From Ophiura sarsii (taxonomy: Eukaryota; Echinodermata; Ophiuroidea; Amphilepidida; Ophiuridae), in assembly GCA_035610835.1 (NCBI GenBank), contig CM069454.1, positions 65,487,420 to 65,551,419 on the forward strand: a DNA stretch of 64,000 nucleotides. The letters run 5' to 3'. Position 1 is the first letter of the stretch; the number at the start of each line of letters is the position of its first letter. Position numbers and translations under genes: made by a program. This document shows positions 22,585 through 32,811 of the stretch, in pieces. Below the pieces are notes generated by a model. That model had not been told where the DNA came from. It saw only the letters and a list, made by a program, of their open reading frames with translations, and ran no database searches.

Positions 22585-23172
22585 GTAATGATAAAGAGTT
22601 AATTTGTATTACTTCCAAATGATTAAGTAACACAAGCTAAAACGATTTTATCACCCAACTACCTACCACACGATACCTTAAAAATAGTGAAGATGAAGAC
22701 ACTTTCATTCAAATTGCTTGACATACTTAATCTTACATTGACATGACACCGTTGACGTCTTTTCAACACCGTACTCTTAGCCAGCATTTTGGGAACCCTA
22801 ATGAACTATTCTAAAGGTGTACATTTTGCAGAAACAAACTCAGGAGGGCATACATTTCTTAAAATTGACATTTCCCATGGTTCAGAAGCTATAGGGGAAT
22901 ATGGGGCAACTGGACCGTGGGGCAAGTGGTCCGAAATGAAGGATTTTGTAATTGTATGGGCATACTGCTTTCTTTTGAACAATACGACTTTTGTTGATAC
23001 TTGACATACCGTAGATATTCGATATATAGACATAAAAGTCAACAGAGCCCAGTGATTATGTAGTGAGCGCCCTCTCTTGATAGTAATGTATACGTTTGTT
23101 GAACAAACACGAAATACGGAGATTTGCACCAGTTGTTGACATAATTATATAAATGGGACTCCTAATTGTCAT

Positions 23173-23262
23173 GTGGAAATCAGCTCAGTTGGTAAGGCAC
23201 TAGACTTTGAATCAAACATATATACAAAAATACACCGAATCGTAAGTTCGATTCCCAGTAAA
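23173..23262 (+). tRNA. tRNA-like sequence in left arm of element B, degenerate
   Basis: It has the A box TCAGCTCAGTTGG, a CTAGA-CTTTGAA stem-loop start (UUG in the anticodon position), an expanded AT-rich variable region and the B box AGTTCGATTCC. It does not fold as a complete tRNA. Confidence 0.5.
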
Positions 23263-23977
23263 TTCATTTTGGTTTTCTCATTGTCGTCATGATTTATCAT
23301 ACGGTACTTTGTTTTGTCCTTTTAATATGATCATTTCCTTTGTCTTTTTGTGCGTGTTTTTTTTGTGGGGTGGGGTGTTTGTGTATGTTGGGTTTTGTTA
23401 TAGTTTTAATTTTCAATTTTTGATGTATTTTGTTTGATTTGGGGACGGTGGTGATGTACTCTTTTTGAGGCTTTCTTTCATTCTTTCCACTATGTTCCTT
23501 CCTTATGATCAATTTTGATCCGAGACACACACATAGATTCAACAACAAAATACCATCACCGTATTTAAAAGTCACTGATTTAATGACATCTGGGAAAATC
23601 TAGAACACGTTTCAACAAATACTTTTCATTTAAGCGGTATGTATTCGTGGTTCTGGTAGCGGCATGGTGTACATGGTGTATAGGTGTACAAGTCACAAGT
23701 ATGTCAATAGTCTCACTGAATACAACGTCATGCTCTACCACACATCGCCATGTTAACAACGGAATAAATCTCATAATCCTCATTTGCATTGATTACTATG
23801 CCTTATCGTTGTTGTTCAAGCAAAGCGTTCTATAGATATGGAATCCACTTCACTCATCTGCTCATGCGTGCCCGTAACACAAAGGCTCTCGTTCTCCAAG
23901 TATTCGTTGTATATCAATTTTTAATGCACAACCTTCAATACACTTGTTACTGTTCAAAAAACATGTACTATGACTGA

Positions 23978-24054
23978 GCTGCACATAGTTGGGATAGTTA
24001 AACGAGTACCTCGTATTTTTAATAAAAGGTCATGGGTTTGAGTCCTACCACAGT
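23978..24054 (+). tRNA. tRNA-like sequence inside element B, degenerate
   Basis: The A-box region GTTGGGATAGTTAAACGAG, an anticodon-like CTCGTATTTTTAATAAAAGG segment and the T arm GGGTTTGAGTCCTACCA are present in order. It is heavily eroded. Confidence 0.4.
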
Positions 24055-24426
24055 TTTCTAATTATGAACTATGAACGAACCCCTTTTCTAAAACAAGGGA
24101 AAACACCAACAAATCAAATCGATATTCGCATTAATACGTCGTAGCGCGAGAATAATGTTTGAACGTGACCTAATAAATAATAAATGAAGAAATGAAGTAA
24201 TTGATGTGTATTTAGGGCTATTTATAATTAATTGATTGATAAATTATTAAATAAACAACAACAATTAAGAAAGTAAATACAAAATAAATAAATAACGTTA
24301 GATAAAATGAATACCCCGAACAAATATGACAAACGTATAACGGAATAGATTTGTATTTACGTTAAAACCCTAACAGAGCTCGTCCCTGACCCGACCGATA
24401 TACGTATAAAACACAAGGAATATAAA

Positions 24427-24498
24427 CCGCCATAAAGATTCGAACCTACGGCCCGCTGATTGCGAGTCTTAATCTCTACCAACTGAGCTATTTCAACT
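24427..24498 (-). tRNA. tRNA-like sequence inside element B, degenerate
   Basis: On the minus strand: AATAGCTCAGTTGGTAGAGA (A box), ACTCGCAATC in the anticodon region, and GTAGGTTCGAATCTTTATGG (B box). The anticodon stem does not pair well. Confidence 0.5.
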
Positions 24499-24785
24499 TT
24501 CCTGATATCCTCAGCGTTTTATACCCAAATATAGTTATCATTCAACTATCGGGTTTTGCAACATTGGGTTGTTGTCTGATTTATTAGACTTATTGTAAAG
24601 GTTCCAACAGTTCTGACAGGTTTAGACAATATTACTTTACATTATTAGCTTTCAGTGTGGGTGTGTTGTACATTTTAAATAAAATATACGTATCCAAATT
24701 CCCCCCAAATGACTCATTTTGGGTCGAATAACTCGATAGTTCACCACTAGTTCATTATTGATTGAAACGATAGTCGCTTCAATGA

Positions 24786-24866
24786 GTAGTCATGGCCGAG
24801 CGGTTAAGGCTTTAGACTATAAATCTATTGGATTCTCCCCGCCTCGGTTCGAATCTGCTGACCATC
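24786..24866 (+). tRNA. tRNA-Ser-like sequence inside element B with atypical anticodon
   Basis: GTAGTCATGGCCGAGCGGTT, a long variable arm (TTGGATTCTCCCCGCC) and GGTTCGAATCTGCTGAC follow the class II tRNA-Ser layout closely. The anticodon loop reads CTATAAA, placing AUA where a serine tRNA has AGA or similar. It is probably a tRNA-Ser pseudogene captured by the element. Confidence 0.6.
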
Positions 24867-24869
24867 TTT

Positions 24870-26155
24870 TGTTACAACTTGAAAGCGATTTAGTGTCTGT
24901 GTATTGGAAAATTGCGTATATTTTTACTCCACACATTTTCATATGAATGTAATCGTCTTCCTCCAGAGTATCTTACTACATTATTTCCAAGATGTTTCAC
25001 ATTTTAATGTCGGGAACCTTATAGGTCTACATGTAACCTTTGACAATTTTACATTCCAATAAATGTGTTATTTCTTCATTGGGAGAAATTTGCTATGAAA
25101 CACGAATGATGTGTGGTAATTGTACCGGTTTGTCGAAAGGAAGGAAATACTGTTTTTATATTAGAACTGTATTGTTATATCCCTTATCCTTTTTATTATC
25201 CGGAGTTCATGGGTTTTCATGGTAAAACACAGTTCTTATTTAAGCCCATGAGACTAGACCATGACAAAATGAGAAGGGTTTGAAAAAAGCCGCTCCTAAA
25301 CTAATTAGTAGGCACTAAGCGCAGCACAGCCCACCGGAGTGTGTGTCTTCCGCAAGAAATCGTGCATGATTTACTTTCACAGTGAACGCTTTTTGTGTGC
25401 GTTAGAAGGACTGACTGTACATGTAAATCCCTAGACCGAATGTACAGTCGAAGACATTACATCAATAGAACCCACTTCACTCATGCGTGCCTGTAACAAA
25501 AGGTTCTCGTTTCTGTAGTATGCGTTGTTCAGATCAATTTAATGCACGACCTGCAATGCAAGTGTTACTGTTCAAAAATGACCTATACATTTGGCGGGTT
25601 ATTTAAACGAGTATCCGTCATCATGTGTGTTGTTCACAGATTTAGATATCTGTGGTATTGTTCTTTTTTGAAAACATATGACCGACACATGGATAGCCGC
25701 TATTGCCAGTATTCACATCACATTATCTCAATCAATAACATTGGATAGATTACACACACAAAAAGCGAGTCATGTGACTTATATATGTCCAAGGCATCAG
25801 GGTTGAACCACTCCCAAAGAATTGGGATTGCCCAAAGGTGTGATATTGGGGTTTTTCTGTCACGAGGAGGACAAAGAGAACATCCAATTGTACCTGAGTG
25901 TCCAATTATCTTATCCGATTTCGTATCGAATAATTTTGAAATTCCATGCTCTGTTTCCTATAATTGTATTGCTATTACATGAATGTAGCTCCTTATCTAC
26001 TTGTAATAAAACAATAATAGGCCTAATAACCAAGGCCCCGACTAATAAAAATAAATAAAAATAACAAAACAAAAATGTTTTAACAAAATAGAGAAATTGG
26101 GGACACAGGGAGAAAAATAAGAAGAAAAGGGGGAGAAACAGACAGAGAAGAAAAA
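24870..26155. other. interior of element B, no gene
   Basis: Contains the second copy of the internal direct repeat (25460-25615). I see no open frame of recognisable family. Confidence 0.4.
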
Positions 26156-26159
26156 TGAC

Positions 26160-26239
26160 TGTACTGAGTATCGAACTCATGATAAAGAGAGAATGTTCTA
26201 AAGTCTAGTGCCCTGCCAACTGAGCTAATTTTCACACGA
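26160..26239 (-). tRNA. tRNA-like sequence in right arm of element B, degenerate
   Basis: The minus strand reads AATTAGCTCAGTTGGCAGGG (A box), CTAGACTTTAGA and GAGTTCGATACTCAGT (B box). It is the mirror partner of the unit at 23173, at nearly the same distance (about 160 bp) from the element end. Confidence 0.5.
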
Positions 26240-26401
26240 CAATCGCGAGATCCATTTATATCATTATGTCAACAACTGGTGCAAATCTCCGTATTTCGTG
26301 TTTGTTCAACAAACGTATACATTACTATCAAGAGAGGGCGCTCACTACATAATCACTGGGCTCTGTTTACTTTTATGTCTATATATCGAATATCTACGGT
26401 A

Positions 26402-27780
26402 TATCTTTACCTTCTACAATCCAAAACATTTGGAACTTTGGGGTATTTACACATGTGATTTTTTCCATATCTTTGAAGCTAACTCCTTGAGTGACTGATT
26501 GAAAATTTACAGATAGTATGGGCGATATATGAAGATGGGTTTAGATCATGTTTAATGTACTTTACATGATTGACAGATATGCAACAGTAAATATATACAT
26601 GCAGTACAGTCGTCTTAAGATACTAGGTGCATATTGCATTTGGTGGGTGCTATATTGTAATGTGCTTAGGGACTTTCCGAAATATGATTAAAACCATAGG
26701 TTGTGGTTGAAATGACCGTAAAATGGCGCATATTGCTAATTTGGGACATTGGTGGTTTGGATTTCCGATCAATATTATCATTTAAAGAATGCTTCAACTT
26801 AAATCATTATCAAGGGTATTCATTTGGTAGAGTTATTAGTTCATGAATTTGCAAATAACAAAGTACACCATTTCTTACTTATCTAAAGACACTCGTCTAC
26901 TTGTAGGACCCGAACGCCGTAATATTTGCGAATTCAAAGATACTCACTGGCTACAGAAATCTGTGTAATGGCTAAAAACAAAAATGCAGTTTTGCCTTTT
27001 TTCTGAAATGTATTGGAGTTATTGATTATTATGACAAATGGTGGTATGTTTTAAAACATTTTGGCGTAAAATGTATTACGTCACAGGCGTGTTTTAATAT
27101 CGTTTCATCTCGACAAAGTGCTACGTCATTTGTTGGGGTAAGTGGTCCGAAGGGGTGTGGGGCAACTGGACCGCCTGCAAAAACTTAATCAAAATTGTAA
27201 AATTCATTTTGAAAATGAGTTGTTAGTGTCAATAAAACATGACTCGGTATTGAAATGTGAATAGAATATGAAATAATTCACATTCATTCAAGTTCTTAGA
27301 CATTTTGGGGCATTTCGGGTCTGATACCACTATTTCTGATATTGAAGGATTACAATATGACATGAAATTGCTTTAGAATGGTTTAAAACCTCGGTATTAT
27401 GAATTACATCTTTATTATATTTTGAATGGTGTCTGTAAAAGTATTTGCTATGACGAAATATCATGATTTATGTATTTTATCCACTGCTTTTTGTGTATAT
27501 CAACCGTTGGGTCATCATTGTCATATTGACTAACTTCCCCTGTAACATGAAAAGCTGGCTAAATATCAAGATGGTTTATTATAAGTACTAAATGATGATT
27601 ATATGAAGTAAATAAAATCATTAAAAATAGGGACAGCGGTCCCAAATAGGTCGTCCGTTTATATGGGTAGATTAAAAACAAGGTGGATCTCAAACCACAG
27701 GCATCTAGAAAGAAAGAGGTTAGACCACTAGCGGATCCAGGATATAAAAAATAAAATAAACATCCTGGAGTTTGGTTGCA
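26402..27780. other. no gene recognised; part of the putative 6.9-kb element
   Basis: AT-rich sequence. The GGGGTAAGTGGTCCG / GGGGCAACTGGACCG pair at about 27133-27172 echoes the element ends. Confidence 0.35.
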
Positions 27781-27789
27781 ATTGTACTT

Positions 27790-28790
27790 CACCTGTTTAA
27801 ATGTAATTAATTTTACATATGCAGCTAATTTTACATCTTGACCTCATATGACCTTTGACCTTGGTATGTGACCTTTGACCTAATTAACATATGAATGTTT
27901 CCATGTTGCATCCGTGACTCAAGTTTGGTTGCAATTGGTCATTGTATGGAAAAATGAACAAGAGACAAAAGAAAATGAACAAGAGACAAAAAAAAGTGTA
28001 CTAAATTTTACATCTTGACCTCAGATGACCTTTGACCTTTCTATGCGACCTTTGACCTCATTAACATATGCGGGTTTCCATGTTGTATCTATGACTGAAG
28101 TTTGGTTGCAATTGGTCATTGTATGGAAAAGAAATGGAAAAATGTAATCAATTTTACATATGCAGCCATTTCTACATTTACATCTTGACCTCAGATGACC
28201 TTTGACCTTGGTATGTGACCTTTGACCTCATTAACATATGAAGGTTTCCATGTTGTATCTATGACCAAAGTTAGGTTACAATTGGTCATTGTATGGAAAA
28301 GAAATGGACAAATGTAATCAATTTTACATATGCAGCTTGACCTCGGATGACCTTTGACCTTGGTATGTGACCTTTGACCTCATTAACATATGAAGGTTCC
28401 CATGTTGCATCTATGACCGAAGTTTGATTGCAATTAGACATTGTATGGAAAAGAAATGGAAAAATGTAATCAATTTTACATATGCAGCCATTTCTACATT
28501 TACATCTTGACCTCAGATGACCTTTGACCTTGGTATGTGACCTTTGACCTCATTAACATATGAAGGTTTCCATGTTGTATCTATGACCAAAGTTTGGTTA
28601 CAATTGGTCATTGTATGGAAAAGAAATGGACAAATGTAATCAATTTTACATATGCAGCCACTTTTACATACATCTTGACCTCGGATGACCTTTGACCTTG
28701 GTATGTGACCTTTGACCTCATTAACATATGAAGGTTCCCATGTTGCATCTATGACCGAAGTTTGATTGCAATTGGATATTGTATGGAAAA
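27790..28790. repeat. ~170-bp minisatellite, about six units, rich in TGACCTTTGACCT
   Basis: Each unit contains TTGACCTCAGATGACCTTTG followed by ACCTTGGTATGTGACCTTTG and ACCTCATTAACATATG. Six copies of the CCTTTGACCT(C/A)ATTAACATATG block are seen. TGACCTTTGACCT is a direct repeat of the AGGTCA half-site with one base between (DR1), and TGACCTCAGATGACCT has four between (DR4). Short frames across it are not genes. Confidence 0.85.
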
Positions 28791-29079
28791 GAAATGGACA
28801 AAACAAAAAGTGTATACCAAATTGTTGAAAAAAGTGTATACCAAATTGTTGACACACACTACACACACAGACACAGACTACACACGAAGGATGCTGCCAT
28901 AAGGTCTCTTCCTACGGACGACCTAAAAAAGGGGTATATATAGACAAATGTATGGGGCGTCTATCACAACCATGTAACCATTTAACTAGGTTCATACCGT
29001 TTTATCTATAATAAACGTGCAGTCGAAAATTGCGCTTGCTTTGTACACCATTATAGTATTACTGCTTTTTACACGTTAA

Positions 29080-29435
29080 AGGTAGATGTTCCGATTATGT
29101 TCCGATTTTCAACTTGAAGTTTTCTATTCTACATGAAAGGTCATCATTAAAAAAGTCGTGTTCCAAAGTTTGAGTTGCATAGCTCTAATGGTTCTTATTT
29201 TAGACGCACAAGATGCTGTGAACTGTACCCATTGAGTAGTACACAAACTATATCGGTGGTTACCACCATTCGCGGTAATTCGACGTTATTTCATCGATTT
29301 CTCCGTAATTATACCGATTTAGGCCGTCAAATTTCAGTATGATGATGAGAAAAATACGAGCTTTCATATGATATGAAAATCTCCGTATGTTTGAAATAAT
29401 TCTGTGTTACGAAAATGTGATCGGGTCATCTACCT
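29080..29435. mobile_element. TTAA-flanked element C
   Basis: AGGTAGATGTTCCGAT at the left and ATCGGGTCATCTACCT at the right are inverted and flanked by TTAA on both sides (29076-29079, 29436-29439). It shares ends and interior (ATTTTCAACTTGA, AGTTTGAGTTGCATAGCTC) with the element at 56299-56531. Confidence 0.7.
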
Positions 29436-29439
29436 TTAA

Positions 29440-30042
29440 CTACAAAAACTGTATAAAACATGGGTTTCATGAGACCTGTATCATTTTTACACGTTAAATA
29501 ATATGGAAATGAGTTTGTAAAGAAAATACTGCTTAGTTACCGTGTTGTCAATCAATGATTTCTGTGTATTCTAACCGTTGGAACATATAGGACCAGTTGC
29601 CCCAACGATAGGGTAACTGGACCGTGCCAATTAAAGTTTTTATTTAGTGGTAATTGGCCTTTTGTTTGGATATTTTTTAACATTGATTATATGTTATATG
29701 TAAACAGTTACATGGGTGATATTTTCATAGCAATTCCATAAATATTTACACGAGCTTTAAGCTTTTATATCATGAAATATGCTTAACCGGTCCAGTTGCC
29801 CCATCCTCCCTACATAGCTTATCATGAACTCTAACAATTGCCGTGCATATTGTTAAATTAGGCTTACATGTATATAAAACTTTCTTATTCCAGGTGTGTA
29901 AGAATTGGAGTGTGTAGGGTATAACAGAATTATGCCGAATATTCATCCAACTGCATGAACTGTGTTACCCATGATAGAAATACACAGAGTGACTTTGTTG
30001 ACTAGGCTAAAAAACTAATGCGTGCCGTATGCTGCATTGCAG
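29440..30042. other. intron of the pseudogene, no feature beyond the element end
   Basis: Contains two GGGGCAACTGGACCG-type motifs (29588-29630, 29787-29803). Otherwise AT-rich. Confidence 0.35.
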
Positions 30043-30296
30043 ATATTCAACTTAGTCAAAACGTGGCTTGAATTTGATTGGACACAACGCAAAGAACATG
30101 CAAAAGAACTCCTTGGCACGGTGCATCTTGGATGTTTTCATCAGGGTTTCTAGGGAAAGATCAAGGAGTCACAAGACTGCAGAGATACATACGAGGCACT
30201 GTTGATTTACTGTACCAGGTGACAAAAGAGCCTAACTACATATTTTCTTTGTTCCCGAACAAAGAGTATATTGCACGACCAAGACACAACGTCAAG
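30043..30296 (+). pseudogene. Kelch-like paralogue, end of BACK (equivalent of exon 4), broken
   Basis: The ATTGCAG acceptor is kept, and readable peptide pieces include IFNLVKTWLEFDWTQRKEHA and LLGTVHLGCF. Compared with exon 4 of the minus-strand gene it has a 15-bp deletion, a CAG to TAG stop in the HQGF segment, and a 5-bp insertion before the YQVTKEPNYIFSLFPN part. The net length is 254 bp against 264 bp. The bases after the exon (GAATCA) do not form a splice donor. The lesions are independent of the 4-bp deletion in the other BACK exon. Confidence 0.85.
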
Positions 30297-30894
30297 GAAT
30301 CAGTGTAGGCTAAAGAGAGAATCACCGCCACGCAGGCGACGAGAGAAAACCTTGTTCTACTGGCCCGCCCGACCCCTATTTGTCCTTTTTATTTTTAGAA
30401 AGATTTTGTGAAAATGTTGGGGATTGTTTTGAATTGTTTTGGAAATTCCCTCAAAATTCCCGAAATGATAACACTTTTAACTCGTACCCATGAGTTCGAC
30501 GACCAACAAGCACGTCTTTTTAAATCAATACTAATAACGCATATTGGAACGAGAGTGACGTTTTATTCATGAATTTGTTCAAGTTGTTTCATGACAGTAC
30601 AAAAGACTATACGGGCTTGTCTGTTGCGCGATTTTAATCCGAGAAGAGCATAGTTTCAATAGAAAGCTATACATTAGTACTCACTTCGCCATCCATGTCT
30701 TTATTATGATCGAACATAAGATCATGGTCTGTTGCATGGCTTATAATGGACACCCCTTCGGATGCGCGCGCATACCGACAGCCTCAAGCTTTTGTTTGCT
30801 TGCCTGCTGTGACGTATAGGTGACATTGTGACATTATTTATAGTCTGTGACGACATCCACAAAACCTACATGAACCAAAGATTTATCACGCACT
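30297..30894. other. pseudogene intron, no recognised feature
   Basis: No reading frame or repeat that I can name. Confidence 0.3.
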
Positions 30895-31059
30895 TATAAA
30901 ACTCGCCCATTGCTTGTGTGTTGGATTTCGATCACGATAGGAGCATGCGCAGATGCGATTTTTGTGTAAGTGGTCTGTGATTTTGTCAATATTATATTTT
31001 TACTGTGATTTGTCGATCTGCATTAAATGCAAAAAGAAACAACGCCCCCGGCTGGACTC

Positions 31060-31097
<38 letters not shown>

Positions 31098-31385
31098 TCA
31101 ATTGCGCCACGGAGGTGATTATTTACTAGGCTGTTTTGGTTTGTCATGTTCACCCGTACACTTCCCCGTACACTCACTTGCAAAGCCGGGCATCGGTTTT
31201 TTCTCAAATGTTGCCTGCATATTGTAGTTGCTGTCACCTTAAATACATGTGCTGTCTGTTGAACTTGGAACCAACGTTTAATTTGAACTGTCTAGTTTCA
31301 ATAAAAAAATACTCCAATACGGGAAAAAATTCACAAAACCTCACAGACAACAAATAAGCACATCATTTTACTCGACCTAGACTTT
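30895..31385. repeat. dispersed repeat, second copy at 39559-39890
   Basis: TATAAAACTCGCC, GAGCATGCGCAGATGCGATT and CCGTACACTTCCCCGTACAC occur in the same order in both copies. The copy here has ~170 extra bp (about 30970-31140) that carry the tRNA-Asn gene. The other copy lacks them. Confidence 0.75.
31043..31116 (-). tRNA. tRNA-Asn (GUU)
   Basis: On the minus strand the D arm TGGCGCAATTGATTAGCGCG, anticodon stem TTCGG/CCGAA with loop CTGTTAA (anticodon GUU), variable loop AGGTT, T arm GGTGG-TTCGAGT-CCAGC and a 7-bp acceptor (ACCTCCG with CGGGGGC, one mismatch at the first pair) give a near-complete cloverleaf. It has two weak pairs (first acceptor pair, one T-stem pair), so it may be functional or recently decayed. 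The plus-strand reading frame AGLEPPTFRLTAERANQLR is simply this tRNA translated. Confidence 0.75.
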
Positions 31386-31614
31386 CAATCAACGGATTTC
31401 AATCATCGGGAAAACCCGATGATGCAAGTGACGTCATTTAATGAGCGGCGCCCTTCATGAATTAGCTCATTAGCATAATTTATGTCCGTGAAATGTATAA
31501 TACAGTTTGATAAGTGTCACGTGATCATGGTGATCACTATGATTATGTATAACAGACATGCTCTTAATCTTTTACTGCCTAATATTTGACCTTTGAACCA
31601 TTGTTTTCTCTCAG

Positions 31615-32744
31615 GGATTACTCGCGGTTGGAAACGGTAACATGTACATCTTGCATGAAAGCAAATTAGAGAAAACCAATCTAATAAATGAAATGTGTAA
31701 TGCAGGGGTGGAAACCGCCAACGGAGCTCTCTTCATAGCAGGGGGTAATCTCGATGACTCTGATTCTAGGCCTAGTCATGCAGCTAGACATGACATTGAA
31801 GCTTACGATGGCCTTGCTATATATGATTCGGATGATTCAGGTGAATTTGACTCTTACAAGAGGTACCAGACCGTCGCCAAATTCGTGAGATTAGATATGC
31901 AAGCTGGTGGGTGGATTGAATTGGGTGGATTGAATTGCCTTCTATGAGTGTATCCCGCGCATTTCTGAGTCTGATTCATTTGGAAGGTTACTTGTACGCC
32001 ATTGGAGGAGTAGAAAGGTCAAACACTGAATTCTGCAAGATGGTTGAACGCTATTCCATTGAACAGAAGGTGTGGCAAAAATGTGCCAGCCTTGAACTAC
32101 CACACGCTATCGAACCATATAGATCAAATAACCGGCCATCGGTGCTGATTTATCAACGCCACATTATTTTCTGTGCTGTGGAAGCTTCTACGACGAAGTC
32201 ATGGTCTCGAAACATGATAGTGCCAGCCTCTAAGGCGCTGCCGAATGTCTCGAAATATGATGGTGCAAAGCCCTATGCAAGCGGTTATGGCGATGCCGGG
32301 TATACTCGAAATATGATAGTAATGGCTTTCTACCCCTCAAGGAATAAGTGGATCAATCTACCTTTGTGTAAGGTGATAGGTGACCAGATGTACCTTATTA
32401 CCACTAATAATTCCCTCTACATGGTAAGTTTCCGTAAGGTACAGAGCCGATTCAACGAGAGCAGAAGCTGGCAGTGGAGTCCAACGGCTTGCAAATATGC
32501 TTTGAATCAAAAACAAAAGTACAAACCGGAAGACCAGTCATGTCTGCCAGAGAACGAATTTCCAGCTTTCCGCATTGGCCCGGATGTCTACATATTCATT
32601 AACGGGCACGTAATCAAGACAAACGTGTCTGTTACAAAAGGCCAGGTGTATGACGCAGACCTAGACCAATATAATTGGGTAAGCCAAATCGAGTCCGATG
32701 CTAAAGTGGTCCAATTCAGTTTGCCACGGGTATACTTGGCTTGA
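31615..32744 (+). pseudogene. Kelch-like paralogue, Kelch-domain exon with 14-bp duplication frameshift
   Basis: After a TTTTCTCTCAG acceptor the frame opens with GLLAVGNGNMYILHESKLEK. Kelch-type elements follow: NGALFIAGGNLDD, then RAFLSLIHLEGYLYAIGGVE and MVERYSIEQKVWQKCASLEL, with the GG doublets and the later Y...W residues of Kelch blades. The frame is broken at 31914-31941, where GGGTGGATTGAATT occurs twice in tandem. Removing one copy conceptually would restore continuity, so this single 14-bp duplication is the visible lesion of the exon. The downstream frame stays open for ~270 codons to TGA at 32742. Because the other exons at this locus carry further lesions, I call it a pseudogene. 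It is the only Kelch domain in the window and shows what the missing part of the minus-strand gene should resemble. Confidence 0.85.
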
Positions 32745-32811
32745 ACATTATCCTGATGATTAGAAATGGTGGACTTGCAACTCGTAAATCTGGTTTGAGA
32801 TGAGTAGGCGC

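Larger units (their letters stand above)
23009..26399. mobile_element. 3.4-kb element with ~210-bp terminal inverted repeats carrying tRNA-like units (element B)
   Basis: CCGTAGATATTCGATATATA at the left and its complement at the right are flanked by TA (23007-23008 and 26400-26401). The arms are nearly identical over ~165 bp (including GAGCGCCCTCTCTTGATAGT) and run into an inward-facing tRNA-like unit on each side. The first bases CCGTAGATA[C/T]TC and the final ATATAG are shared with element A, so the two are related families. Three more tRNA-like units and a ~150-bp direct repeat (23850-24010 and 25460-25615) lie inside. No protein is recognised. Confidence 0.75.
22895..29810. mobile_element. 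probable ~6.9-kb element with GGGGCAACTGGACCG ends, host of element B
   Basis: ATGGGGCAACTGGACCG near 22901 on the plus strand faces the same sequence on the minus strand at 29787-29803, each preceded by a G-rich AGGG stretch. The motif also occurs inside as ...GGTCCGAAGGGGTGTGGGGC (27145) and as ACCAGTTGCCCC (29592). No transposase was found. The outer boundaries are approximate, and the interpretation as one element is inference. Confidence 0.4.

Noticed and set aside
22789..23004. 71-residue frame containing ATGPWGKWSEMKDF
   Set aside because: It is the GGGGCAACTGGACCG element end read as protein.
24786..24866. A functional suppressor or recoded serine tRNA with AUA anticodon
   Set aside because: The anticodon is attractive, but the element context and nearby eroded tRNA units make a pseudogene much more likely.
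31027..31227. 66-residue plus-strand frame AGLEPPTFRLTAERANQLR...
   Set aside because: It is the tRNA-Asn gene translated, a well-known false protein.
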